Source of the DNA: JABDKH01 sp963768565
GTDB lineage: Bacteria; Bacteroidota; Rhodothermia; Rhodothermales; JABDKH01
NCBI GenBank assembly: GCA_963768565.1
Contig: CAVYIO010000015.1
Location: forward strand, 124,001 to 188,000
Length of the DNA stretch: 64,000 bases
Direction: 5' to 3'
Shown: positions 54,747 to 64,000 of the stretch, in pieces
Numbering within the stretch: position 1 is the stretch's first letter
Layout of the letters: every line of letters begins with the position of its first letter
Notes under the pieces: model-generated
Database searches by the model: none
What the model was told of the DNA's origin: nothing
The model's input: the letters and a program-made list of their open reading frames with translations, nothing else
Translations under genes and position numbers: made by a program

Positions 54747-57700
54747 ATGCCCGACAACGCTGTCACAACCAAGCCTTCCCTCGCCACAGAACCCACCTTC
54801 CAGTCCGATCTTTCCCACGGTCTCTCGATCCCACGTGTCTTTTCCACGGAGGGCCAGCATCCGTTTGAGTCGCTCGAATGGGAAACACGCGATGCAGTCA
54901 TCCGGAACCACACCGGCGACGCCATCTTCGAACAGAAAGGCGTCGAGTTTCCGAAGACCTGGAGCCGGCTCGCTACCAACGTGGTTACGAGCAAGTACTT
55001 CTACGGTGACCACACACGCAATGGAGAGAATCCGTCGGAGGGCGGCCGCGAGCATTCGCTGAAGCAACTCATCCACCGCGTAACGCGCACCATTGCGGAC
55101 TGGGGGATCGAGCAGCACTACTTCGCGACCGAAGAGGACGGCCAGCGATTCTACGAGGAACTGACGTGGCTCTGCACCAACCAGCACGGGTCCTTCAATA
55201 GCCCGGTCTGGTTCAATGTCGGGCTCTTCCAGCAGTACGGCGTCCGGGATTCAGGCGGCAAGGTGATCTACGGATGGGACGAGAAGCAGCAGGCCGTCGT
55301 CGAAGTCGATCCCTACGAACGCCCGCAGGCATCGGCATGCTTCATCATCTCGGTCGAAGACTCGATCGACGATATCTGGAAGCTGATGGGCGAGAGCGCC
55401 CGGCTGTTCAAGTTCGGATCAGGCGTAGGAGCAGACTGGTCCGCTCTCCGCTCTTCAAAGGAAAAGCTGTCCGGCGGTGGCACGCCGTCAGGCCCGGTGT
55501 CCTTCATGCGCGTCCAGGACGCGACCGGTGGAACCATCAAGAGTGGAGGCAAGACGCGCCGCGCCGCGATCATGCAGACGCTGAAGTGCTGGCACGCGGA
55601 CATCATGGAGTTCGTGACGGCTAAACAGAACGAGGAGAAGAAGGCATGGGCCCTCATCGAACAGGGCTATGACGGCTCGTTCAATGGGCCCGCGTACGGC
55701 AGCGTAGCGTTCCAGAACGTAAACCAGTCCGTCCGGGTAACCGACGAGTTCATGACGGCCGCCGAAGCCGACGAATCCTACACACTTCACGGCGTGAACG
55801 ACGGTGGTGTGAAGACCAAGGTGCAGGCAGCGGACGTGCTGAACAAGATCGCAGAAGGCACCCACGTGTGCGGCGATCCGGGCCTGCAGTACGAAGACAC
55901 CATCCAGCGCTGGCACACGTGCAAAAATTCGGCCCCCATCAACTCGAGCAATCCGTGCTCCGAGTACATGTTTCTGGATGACTCCGCCTGTAACCTCGCG
56001 TCCCTCAATCTGCGGAAGTTTCAGGACGCCGACGGCAATTTTGATGTCGAACGATTTCGTGCCGCATCACGTCTGTTTATCACGGCGATGGAGATCCTGG
56101 TCGACAATGCCGGCTATCCGTCTCCGCAGATCACAAAGAACAGTCGCGACTACCGTCCGCTCGGGCTCGGGTTCGCGAACCTGGGCGCGCTGATCATGTC
56201 GATGGGTATGCCATACGACTCCGATGAGGGCCGGGCCGTCGCCGGAGCCATCACGGCCATCGAGCACGCCGAAGCCTTTGCACGCAGCGCTGAAATAGCC
56301 GCCAACAGCTCGATCGGGACGTTCGTTGGATACGAGCGCAACCGCGACGTCATGCTGGAGGTGATGCGCATGCACCAGCACGCCGTCGAGAACATCGACC
56401 CCAGCTGTCCGGAATATCTACTGAACGCGGCACACGAATCGATGGCGAAGATGGTTCGCAACGGTGAGGAGCACGGGTTTCGAAATGCGCAGGCAACCGT
56501 GCTGGCGCCAACAGGGACCATCGGCTTCATGATGGATTGCGATACGACGGGAATCGAGCCCGACATCGCTCTCGTCAAGTACAAGCTTCTCGCCGGCAAG
56601 GGAGACGGCCTGCTGAAGATCGTAAACAGAACGGTGCCCGAAGCTCTGCACCGCCTGGGATATACGGACCAGGAATGCCTGGACATCCTCGACTACATGG
56701 AAACCGAAGACACGATAGAGGGCGCCCCGGGCCTGAAGGATGAGCACCTGTCGGTTTTCGACTGCGCGTTCAAGCCCCACAAGGGCACACGCTCGATCGG
56801 GCACATGGGACACATCAAGATGATGGCGGCCTGCCAGCCGTTCATCTCGGGGGCAATCTCGAAGACGGTAAACATGCCGGAAAACGCGACGGTCGAAGAC
56901 ATCGCCGATGCGTACGTCCAGGGATGGAAGCTCGGGCTGAAGGCAGTCGCCATCTATCGCGAGAATTCCAAACGCAGCCAGCCGCTGTCCACGCGCGAGG
57001 GCGGCAACACGCAGGGCAAAGAGATCGCAGGAGGAGATGGCGTCGCGCGACAAACCTCGAACCCGAGATCGTCGAGAAAGTGGTCTACCGACCCGTCAGA
57101 AAGCGACTGCCGGATGAGCGCCCCTCGATCACACACAAATTCAGTATCGCCGGCCACGAAGGCTACCTGCACATCGGACTCTACCCGGACACCAGCATGC
57201 CGGGCGAGATCTTTATCACGATGGCAAAGCAGGGCTCGACCATTGCTGGACTGATGGACGCGTTCGCCACGTCGATATCGATCGCACTACAATACGGCGT
57301 GCCGCTCGAAGATCTGTGCACCAAGTTCAGCCACATGCGATTCGAGCCGTCAGGATTTACGAACAATCGCCAGATCCCGATTGCGAAATCCATCATGGAC
57401 TACATCTTACGGTACCTGTCGCTCAAGTTTCTCGGTAACACGTCCCCGCGCGTCGGGTACGTCAGCTCACCGGATCTGGTCGATCATCACGTCGCCACGC
57501 CCGCGGCACCGAAGAAGGGTCTCACGGTAACGCGGGACAAACCGGAGGACGATGCGCTGGTCGGTGGTACCGTCGAGGAGTTTCTTGATGCAGCCGAACA
57601 CGCCGGTGCGACGAAAGCATCCGTGCATGTAGAGATAGACGCGACCGCATCGTTTCAGAATCAGGAAGACGCGCCGCCCTGCTCCAACTGCGGGTCGATC

Positions 57701-57763
57701 ACGGTTCGCTCCGGATCATGCTACTCGTGCCCGAATTGCGGCAACACTAGTGGATGCGGATAA
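54747..57763 (+). CDS. nrdJ: Vitamin B12-dependent (class II) ribonucleoside-diphosphate reductase (frameshifted near C-terminus)
   Basis: From ATG 54747. Large-subunit motifs: NQHGSFNSPVWFNVGLFQQY, ASACFIISVEDSIDDIWKLM (redox Cys), FKFGSGVGADWSALRSSKEK, SGGKTRRAAIMQTLKCWHAD, NSSNPCSEYMFLDDSACNLA (thiyl-radical region) and ATVLAPTGTIGFMMDCDTTG. The frame changes near 57035-57055. The C-terminal part continues in the next frame: YRPVRKRLPDERPSITHKFS, HIGLYPDTSMPGEIFITMAK and a zinc ribbon CSNCGSITVRSGSCYSCPNC to TAA/57763. Corrected length is about 1005 residues, normal for long NrdJ. It makes dNTP precursors using adenosylcobalamin. Being essential, it is probably intact in the organism. Confidence 0.93.
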
Positions 57764-57841
57764 AACGAAAATGAATATCTGACCGAACGGTGAACACCGT
57801 GAGCGGAGTGGACTCCGGTCCGAACCGCTCTAGGTCTGATT

Positions 57842-57885
57842 GAAGACGCCCGGGACCGTGGGGGGAACCCGGGCGTTCTTCTTTT
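57842..57885 (+). terminator. Rho-independent terminator after nrdJ
   Basis: GAAGACGCCCGGG pairs with CCCGGGCGTTCTTC (one bulged T), followed by TTTTC. It lies 80 bp after the nrdJ stop and 30 bp before the end of the convergent gdh gene; it may serve both strands. Confidence 0.8.
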
Positions 57886-57915
57886 CTCGCGTTTTTCTGT
57901 GCCTCGCTCCGGGTC

Positions 57916-59322
<1,407 letters not shown>

Positions 59323-59453
59323 GACTCCTCTCTGAAGAAATGAAATGCGATGATGGGTCGGGCTTTGTGCCGGCCGGGCAACGCAGCCAACCGAAGGCTA
59401 CCGCACGCCGCGGAAAAGTACAACGGTCACGAGGGCAAGAGTGAAATACAGGA

Positions 59454-59495
59454 CGTCTCGTTTCGGCAGCGAGACGGGTGAAACGCATTCGTTTC
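59454..59495. promoter_or_regulatory. Two adjacent inverted repeats between divergent genes
   Basis: CGTCTCG..CGAGACG (59454-59476, 9-base centre) is followed by GAAACG-CATT-CGTTTC (59480-59495). Both lie in the 280-bp region between divergent gdh and the lipoprotein gene. They could be operators or RNA hairpins. Confidence 0.35.
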
Positions 59496-59601
59496 GCCAC
59501 AATTCTGTGACATCCTGGGGCTGCGATCGCCGATATACTACGAGCAGACATGCAACACGACCGACAATACACTCAATGAAAGATTATTAGTGGAGGCAGC
59601 A

Positions 59602-60417
59602 ATGAAAAAGAACTACTTGACGCTCTGGCTTTCGGGACTCGTCCTGGTCGCCATCGTTGGATGTGACTCGAGCGCAAACGACGAGAGTCTCAGTGCTTCA
59701 GAAGACGTGGCGGAATCGCTCGCAAAGCTGGTGGCTGAGGATACGGGCGGTCTTGTCGAGCAAGCGGGTGACATCATGGAACTCGCCTCTGTCGGTGACA
59801 TCCAGGCGCAGACGGCAGTCGTAGCAGGTAAGCAGCAAACCGACGTGATCGAGCGCTCGTACGACGCGGAAACCGGCACCTGGACGATAAGCGTGTCGCG
59901 AGAGCGCGGCGATGCTGCGGGTGATCGCTACATGTCGCTTCAGAAAGTGTATGAGGTGCAGTTCCTGGATGCGAATGGCGATCCGCAACGGTTCTTCGTC
60001 ACGCAGGGCGATACGGCGCGCGCAATCGGCTTTGTCATCGTTGAGGGAAGTATCTCTCTCACGACGCCTCATGTCAGTGCGCTCCGCGACAACATTACCG
60101 GCTCGTGGATGGCGACCGGTGTTAATACGGACGTCGTGACGCTCAACGGAACCTACGCGCGTTCCGGCGGACATACGATCACGCATCTGGAGGCTGTACG
60201 CACGCTCGACTATGACCTGGCGCTGGATGTCGAGGAACTGGTCGGACCGAAGGGTAGCCGCCGGGATCTGTCTCAGAAGCTCAGCGGCACCGTCAGCGGG
60301 CAGTATGATGCTTTCGCAACCTTTGAGCGTGGCGACGCCTACCGTGAACGTGAGATCTCTCGAGCATTCACTATCACGATCTCGGAAGGTGAGGCCACGC
60401 ATTGTGGTGAATGGTGA
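59602..60417 (+). CDS. Lipoprotein of unknown function
   Basis: 271 residues. GGAGG lies 5 bases before ATG 59602. Signal and lipobox: LWLSGLVLVAIVGC. The mature part begins with a Ser/Glu-rich linker, then beta-rich sequence: VIERSYDAETGTWTISVSRE, YEVQFLDANGDPQRFFVTQG, LNGTYARSGGHTITHLEAVR, FATFERGDAYREREISRAFT. No named family is recognised. It is probably anchored at the outer membrane or the periplasmic face. A terminator follows at 60491. Confidence 0.75.
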   Translation: MKKNYLTLWLSGLVLVAIVGCDSSANDESLSASEDVAESLAKLVAEDTGGLVEQAGDIMELASVGDIQAQTAVVAGKQQTDVIERSYDAETGTWTISVSRERGDAAGDRYMSLQKVYEVQFLDANGDPQRFFVTQGDTARAIGFVIVEGSISLTTPHVSALRDNITGSWMATGVNTDVVTLNGTYARSGGHTITHLEAVRTLDYDLALDVEELVGPKGSRRDLSQKLSGTVSGQYDAFATFERGDAYREREISRAFTITISEGEATHCGEW

Positions 60418-60490
60418 AGTCTATGGGGGCAATGTCAGAACCGGCGACCTCGCGGGCCGGTGACGATAGTCGTTTCTGAAGGCACACGAG

Positions 60491-60524
60491 AACCCCGGCC
60501 CGGTATCACGGCGTCGGGGTTTTT
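60491..60524 (+). terminator. Rho-independent terminator
   Basis: AACCCCG pairs with CGGGGTT across a GC-rich loop with internal CCG/CGG pairing, followed by TTTT. It lies about 75 bp after the lipoprotein stop. Confidence 0.75.
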
Positions 60525-60645
60525 GTGCTTTCATGGCTTCCGATCGTTTGGCGTGTCAGTCGGCACCATTACTTTCAGAAGCAAGCCGCAACGCGCAGAA
60601 CCCACGCTCGACCGAACTGACAATCCCACCAAGTCCCAGATTCGC

Positions 60646-61530
60646 ATGGTCATTGGTCCTGGCACCCGGCTGGCAACACTGATCGGAGATCCGGTCGGAC
60701 ATTCGTTGTCGCCGGCCATTCACAATGCCGCCTACGGCATTCAGGGCGTCGATGCGGTATATCTGTCCATGCGCGTGCCCATCGGACAGTTGCGCGACGC
60801 CGTCGTGGGTCTCAAGGCAATGGGAGTGATGGGCATCAACGTGACCATACCTCACAAACGGTCGGTTGTAGAGCTTTTGGACGAAGTGCGCGCGGACGCG
60901 CAAGCCATCGGAGCCGTGAACACCATCGTGCTGAAGGACGACGGAAACGGATCCACGCGATTGATAGGCGAAAACACGGACGTCAGCGGATTCATAGCGC
61001 CGCTGGCGGCTCTCCGCGAATTGATTCGCGACAAGAGTGCGGTGATACTTGGCGCGGGAGGAGCGGCCCGCGCCGCATTGTACGCCTGCCATACATCGCT
61101 TCGTCCTTCGAATGTCACTGTGGTGGCCCGGAAGCCGGCACGTGCGCAGCAGATGGTCGATGCCCTTGCACAGTTCTCGCCGAAGCAAACGGTCACCGTA
61201 CTTTCGTTCGACGACGCCCGGGACGCTGTGGCAGAAGCGAAACTGATCGTCAATACGACTCCCGTTGGCACGTATCCCGGCGTTCACGCGACCCCGTGGA
61301 TGCATGTAGATTCCTTTCGTCCCGGGCAGATCGTATACGATGTCGTGTACAATCCGGTCGAGACCCGTTTCTTGCGAGACGCACAGAGTCGCGGCGCCAC
61401 CGTACTCAACGGAATGGAGATGCTGCTGGCTCAGGCTTCCGCGGCGCACACGCTGTGGACGGGTCTTCGGATGCCGATCGACGAGGTTCGCGAAACAGTT
61501 CTGGATCAGCGGCGAGATCGACGCACATGA
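60646..61530 (+). CDS. aroE: Shikimate dehydrogenase
   Basis: 294 residues from ATG 60646. Diagnostic motifs: GDPVGHSLSPAIHNAAYGIQ (shikimate-binding Ser), NVTIPHKRSVVELLDEV (catalytic Lys), GENTDVSGFIAPL (catalytic Asp), VILGAGGAARAALYA (NADP loop), VNTTPVGTYPGV and NGMEMLLAQASAAHTLWTG. It reduces 3-dehydroshikimate to shikimate with NADPH in aromatic amino acid synthesis. Its stop overlaps the start of the pgeF gene (ATGA), so the two are translationally coupled although functionally unrelated. Confidence 0.95.
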   Translation: MVIGPGTRLATLIGDPVGHSLSPAIHNAAYGIQGVDAVYLSMRVPIGQLRDAVVGLKAMGVMGINVTIPHKRSVVELLDEVRADAQAIGAVNTIVLKDDGNGSTRLIGENTDVSGFIAPLAALRELIRDKSAVILGAGGAARAALYACHTSLRPSNVTVVARKPARAQQMVDALAQFSPKQTVTVLSFDDARDAVAEAKLIVNTTPVGTYPGVHATPWMHVDSFRPGQIVYDVVYNPVETRFLRDAQSRGATVLNGMEMLLAQASAAHTLWTGLRMPIDEVRETVLDQRRDRRT

Positions 61531-62303
61531 TATCGTCAGCGGCCCGGCCATCCTCCCGCGGTACACCCGAAATCCGCCGCCCCGAAGTATTCGGATCAAA
61601 GGTCGTCGCAGGATTCTCAACACGCCACGGAGGCCTGAGTACGGGCGGGTTCGAGTCGCTGAACGTCGGCTTGAATACAAGAGATATCGAGTCGACCGTC
61701 CTGGAAAACAGAGAACTTCTGTTTCAGACGATCGGAAGAAAGTGGTCCGACGTGGCAATCGCCGGACAGGTCCATGGGACAGCGGTGGCGTACGCGGACG
61801 CCCCGGGCCTTTATGCTGAAACGGATGCCCTCGTAACGAATACGCCAAATCGAGTATTAGCGATCACGGCCGCCGACTGTGCGGTGGTCCTGATGGCGGA
61901 CGAGGAGGCAGGGGTCGTCGGCGCGTGCCATGCAGGTTGGCGCGGCGCCGCTGGAAGAATCTGCTCGGCGACCATCCGCAACATGGTCGACCTGGGGGCG
62001 AGAACGAAACGCATCTGCGCGTATGTCAGCCCGTGCATATCCGTTGACCGGTTTGAAGTGGGTGAAGAGGTCGCCCGTCTCTTCAACGATCGGCATGTGG
62101 TCCGGCGCAAGGCGTGGACTCGACCGCACGTTGATTTGAAAAGCAGCCTCGCCGACGAACTCTTCTCCTGCGGGGTCCCGTCTGAATCAGTCGAGGTTTC
62201 GCCGGAATGCACCTGCGACAGTCCGGACTTCTTCTCGTACCGATGTGCAGCGGGCGACACGGGGCGGATGATGGGCTTCATCATGATATCGCCGTCCGGC
62301 TGA
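61527..62303 (+). CDS. pgeF: PgeF/YfiH laccase-domain protein (peptidoglycan editing factor)
   Basis: 258 residues from ATG 61527 inside the aroE stop. Family motifs: FSTRHGGLSTGGFESLNVGL, VHGTAVAYAD, ITAADCAVVLMAD (metal Cys), GACHAGWRGAAGRICSATI (metal His) and VSPCISVDRFEVGEEV. Family members have been described as purine nucleoside phosphorylase/adenosine deaminase-like and as editors removing mis-incorporated residues from UDP-MurNAc peptides. It is cytosolic. The Cys-His-His zinc site is complete. Confidence 0.92.
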   Translation: MISSAARPSSRGTPEIRRPEVFGSKVVAGFSTRHGGLSTGGFESLNVGLNTRDIESTVLENRELLFQTIGRKWSDVAIAGQVHGTAVAYADAPGLYAETDALVTNTPNRVLAITAADCAVVLMADEEAGVVGACHAGWRGAAGRICSATIRNMVDLGARTKRICAYVSPCISVDRFEVGEEVARLFNDRHVVRRKAWTRPHVDLKSSLADELFSCGVPSESVEVSPECTCDSPDFFSYRCAAGDTGRMMGFIMISPSG

Positions 62304-62355
62304 TACCGGGATCTGGCCGCGACTCGGTAAGACTCGGGTGGCCTTGCGGAGGCCC

Positions 62356-62967
62356 TCAGTGCCTGACGCTCTCGGGGAACGGGAACGGCCGCGTCGACTT
62401 CAGAACCGCGTAGCGTTCGGGTGGCAGGAAGGCGAGGAGCGGCCGTCGCTCAAGCATGACCTTATCGTCCTGTTCGAAAAGTCGAAGCGACTCCTTGTTT
62501 ACGGCAGCGCGGCGAATTACCCCACTGATCAGACAGTTCTCGCCAAAGCCTGTAATAATTCTGTCCAGCTCACACTCCAGGAACAGATAGGAGTCGGAAA
62601 CGAACATGGCGTCCATCGTGACCGCCTTCGTCATGGGAAGTGCCTGTAGAACAGGCTTCTTGTGCCCCTCTCGTCTCGTTGACGAGGTGAGGCTGGTGAC
62701 TACCACACTCGACGGGTTCGGAAAACTGACAGTGAAACACCGATCTCGACTGATGTTGCGATAGGTCGCGTGCTGCTCGGTGGAGATGAAGCCGAAATAC
62801 AGACCGGAGCCGAGTGGGAGCGCGAGGTGTTTCGGCTCCAGGTCGTAGTTGCCCATGGCATCGCGCGTTCCCACGACGACCAGCGGGGCTACCGTGAATA
62901 CACGGTCCCAGATCGGATGATCGAGACTCAGGTCAACGGTCTCTTCTGTTTGTCGTACGGTCTCCAT
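62356..62967 (-). CDS. Flavin reductase-like domain protein (FMN-binding split barrel)
   Basis: 203 residues. Visible features: VFTVAPLVVVGTRDAMGNYD, HLALPLGSGLYFGFISTEQH, ATYRNISRDRCFTVSFPN and SYLFLECELDRIITGFGENC, in the order expected of flavin reductase-like split barrels. The family includes NAD(P)H:FMN oxidoreductases and simple FMN-binding proteins. The partner monooxygenase, if any, is not in this window. It is convergent with pgeF. Confidence 0.85.
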   Translation of the reverse strand: METVRQTEETVDLSLDHPIWDRVFTVAPLVVVGTRDAMGNYDLEPKHLALPLGSGLYFGFISTEQHATYRNISRDRCFTVSFPNPSSVVVTSLTSSTRREGHKKPVLQALPMTKAVTMDAMFVSDSYLFLECELDRIITGFGENCLISGVIRRAAVNKESLRLFEQDDKVMLERRPLLAFLPPERYAVLKSTRPFPFPESVRH

Positions 62968-63158
62968 GACTGGTCACGGTAAAATCCACCTGCTCAGTAT
63001 CACGGTACGCGCCGGGCAACACGTCCGCTGACAGGGATTTTAGATGCAGCGTGAGGGGACATTCGCCGATCCTTCATGCTGTGTTTACCGCGGGGAGCCG
63101 TCGGGAAAATCGCCAGCCGGCGTGGGTTTCCGAATTGGGCAGATCCAGGCCCCCGCCG

Positions 63159-63860
63159 TTATCGCAAGGGGATATGAGAAAACCGAATCCGTCGGTTGAG
63201 ACGGCGCCCCCGCTGCGAAGCGTTGGTCGAAATCGGGTGATTTGCACCGAGGGAAATGACGACGAGCCTTTCTTCGTCGATCCCGTGGGCATCGATGAAA
63301 TACTGCACGACAGCGGCGGCCCTCGCTGCAGAAAGCTCCCAGTTCGTCGGGTAGCGCTTCTTGAGTTCGCCGGCCGGCCGGGTCGAATCCGAGTATCCCT
63401 CCACATGGATGTGCCCCGTGGCTGACTTCTCGGCGAGCGTCTCGGCGAGAAGGGCCAGACGCTCTCTACCACGATCCGTAAGGTCCGCACTGGCGGCCGC
63501 GAACAGGTCGTCAACCAACTCGGTCGCTATGGTCTCACCTCCGTCAAGGCAGACCGCAAGCTCGTACGTGAGCCGGTTGACCTGCGTGTTCTTGAAGCGT
63601 ATCTCTCGATCAAATTCACCGCTCTCAATGAAGTCGTAGAAAGCGATCGAATCCCTGTAGGTGTCGAGTTCGTGGGCGAGTGCCGAATTCAGCGAGCGGA
63701 GCGAATCAATCTCGACCGCCTGATCGGCAATCAAAGCACGGCTTCCGGAACAACCGGACCCAGCCACGGCGATCAGAACCCAGAGGCACAGTCCTATCGC
63801 GAAAGCTCCAGCAGACACATCGCCTCGAGGCCGATCTCTGAGAGTGGACATGCGCTGCAC
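63159..63860 (-). CDS. OmpA-family lipoprotein with coiled coil
   Basis: 233 residues from GTG 63860 (or 230 from ATG 63851). A lipobox (VAGSGC) is followed by a coiled-coil-like helix (ADQAVEIDSLRSLNSALAHE) and an OmpA peptidoglycan-binding domain: AAASADLTDRGRERLALLAE, HIHVEGYSDSTRP, NWELSAARAAAVVQYFIDAH, and the closing RGRRLNRRIRFS. The Asp and Arg contacts for diaminopimelate are in NWELSAARA and RRLNRR. The start overlaps the stop of the upstream OmpA-like gene (TAGTG), so the pair forms an operon. Confidence 0.9.
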   Translation of the reverse strand: MQRMSTLRDRPRGDVSAGAFAIGLCLWVLIAVAGSGCSGSRALIADQAVEIDSLRSLNSALAHELDTYRDSIAFYDFIESGEFDREIRFKNTQVNRLTYELAVCLDGGETIATELVDDLFAAASADLTDRGRERLALLAETLAEKSATGHIHVEGYSDSTRPAGELKKRYPTNWELSAARAAAVVQYFIDAHGIDEERLVVISLGANHPISTNASQRGRRLNRRIRFSHIPLR

Positions 63861-64000
63861 TACTGGGGAAGGACAGCAAGGCGGACCCTGCGATTCTGAC
63901 TTCTGCCGTCAGCCGTGGTGTTGGATGCTACCGGACTGTAGTGACCGTAGGCGACCACTTCGAACCGGGCCGGATCCATTTTGTGCGTCCACTGGAGGTG
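63860..64000 (-). CDS. OmpA-family protein, C-terminal fragment (partial at right edge)
   Basis: The last ~46 codons of a gene that continues beyond the window. The frame ends FEVVAYGHYSPVASNTTADG and RSQNRRVRLAVLPQ, the typical end of an OmpA domain (GxGxxxPxxxNxTxxGRxxNRRV). It is followed with one-base overlap by a second OmpA-like lipoprotein gene. Confidence 0.85.
   Translation of the reverse strand, partial: HLQWTHKMDPARFEVVAYGHYSPVASNTTADGRSQNRRVRLAVLPQ

Overview
The window looks like a chromosomal segment of a GC-rich bacterium from the Bacteroidota/Rhodothermota side of the tree. I favour a Rhodothermota (Rhodothermales-like) organism. The evidence: two large secreted proteins end in type IX secretion (T9SS) type sorting domains; an ECF sigma factor of the Sig-70_X6 type sits beside a transmembrane Ser/Thr kinase; dNTPs are made by a B12-dependent (class II) ribonucleotide reductase; respiration uses a ba3-type oxidase. 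No rRNA, tRNA, IS element, prophage or CRISPR array is recognisable. The taxonomic call is inference from family composition.

Layout. 1-3.6 kb: end of an amidohydrolase gene, a kinase gene and an ECF sigma gene. 3.8-14.3 kb: three surface/secreted protein genes on the minus strand, one built from near-identical 549-bp repeats. 14.5-16.3 kb: a flavin disulfide reductase with a small membrane protein. 16.3-17.2 kb: a repeat-rich spacer with a strong terminator and a candidate small RNA. 17.2-19.7 kb: ba3 oxidase operon. 20.1-22.0 kb: archease and RtcB RNA ligase. 22-27.5 kb: small proteins, a methyltransferase, an XRE regulator with its membrane partner, and two anchored alpha/alpha-toroid proteins. 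27.5-35.3 kb: copper-binding lipoprotein, ABC exporter, TetR regulator, DUF2461, CBS protein, then 2-phosphoglycerate kinase with archaeal-type phosphoglycerate mutase. 35.3-44.8 kb: a complete phosphate island (porin, PstS, PhoU fusion, PstC, PstA, two unlike PstB proteins) divergent from polyphosphate kinase. 45.7-49.5 kb: iron ABC importer. 49.6-54.2 kb: Gfo/Idh-like oxidoreductase, CCA-adding-type enzyme and hypotheticals. 54.7-64 kb: class II RNR, glutamate dehydrogenase, shikimate dehydrogenase with PgeF, flavin reductase and OmpA-like lipoproteins.

The most interesting biology is in the phosphate island. The two PstB ATPases carry complementary defects: one keeps Walker A, Q-loop and H-loop but has a degenerate signature; the other keeps LSGGQ but lacks the Q-loop Gln and the H-loop His. 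This predicts a heterodimer with one canonical and one degenerate ATP site. The PhoU is fused to a low-molecular-weight phosphatase/arsenate-reductase-like domain that has lost its catalytic Cys and Arg.

A caution on the data: at least nine genes, including housekeeping ones (nrdJ, ppk, pstA), are split by single-base frame changes while the protein similarity continues in the neighbouring frame. This pattern suggests indel errors in the assembly more than true pseudogenes. For those genes I give the whole inferred span and the position of the frame change.
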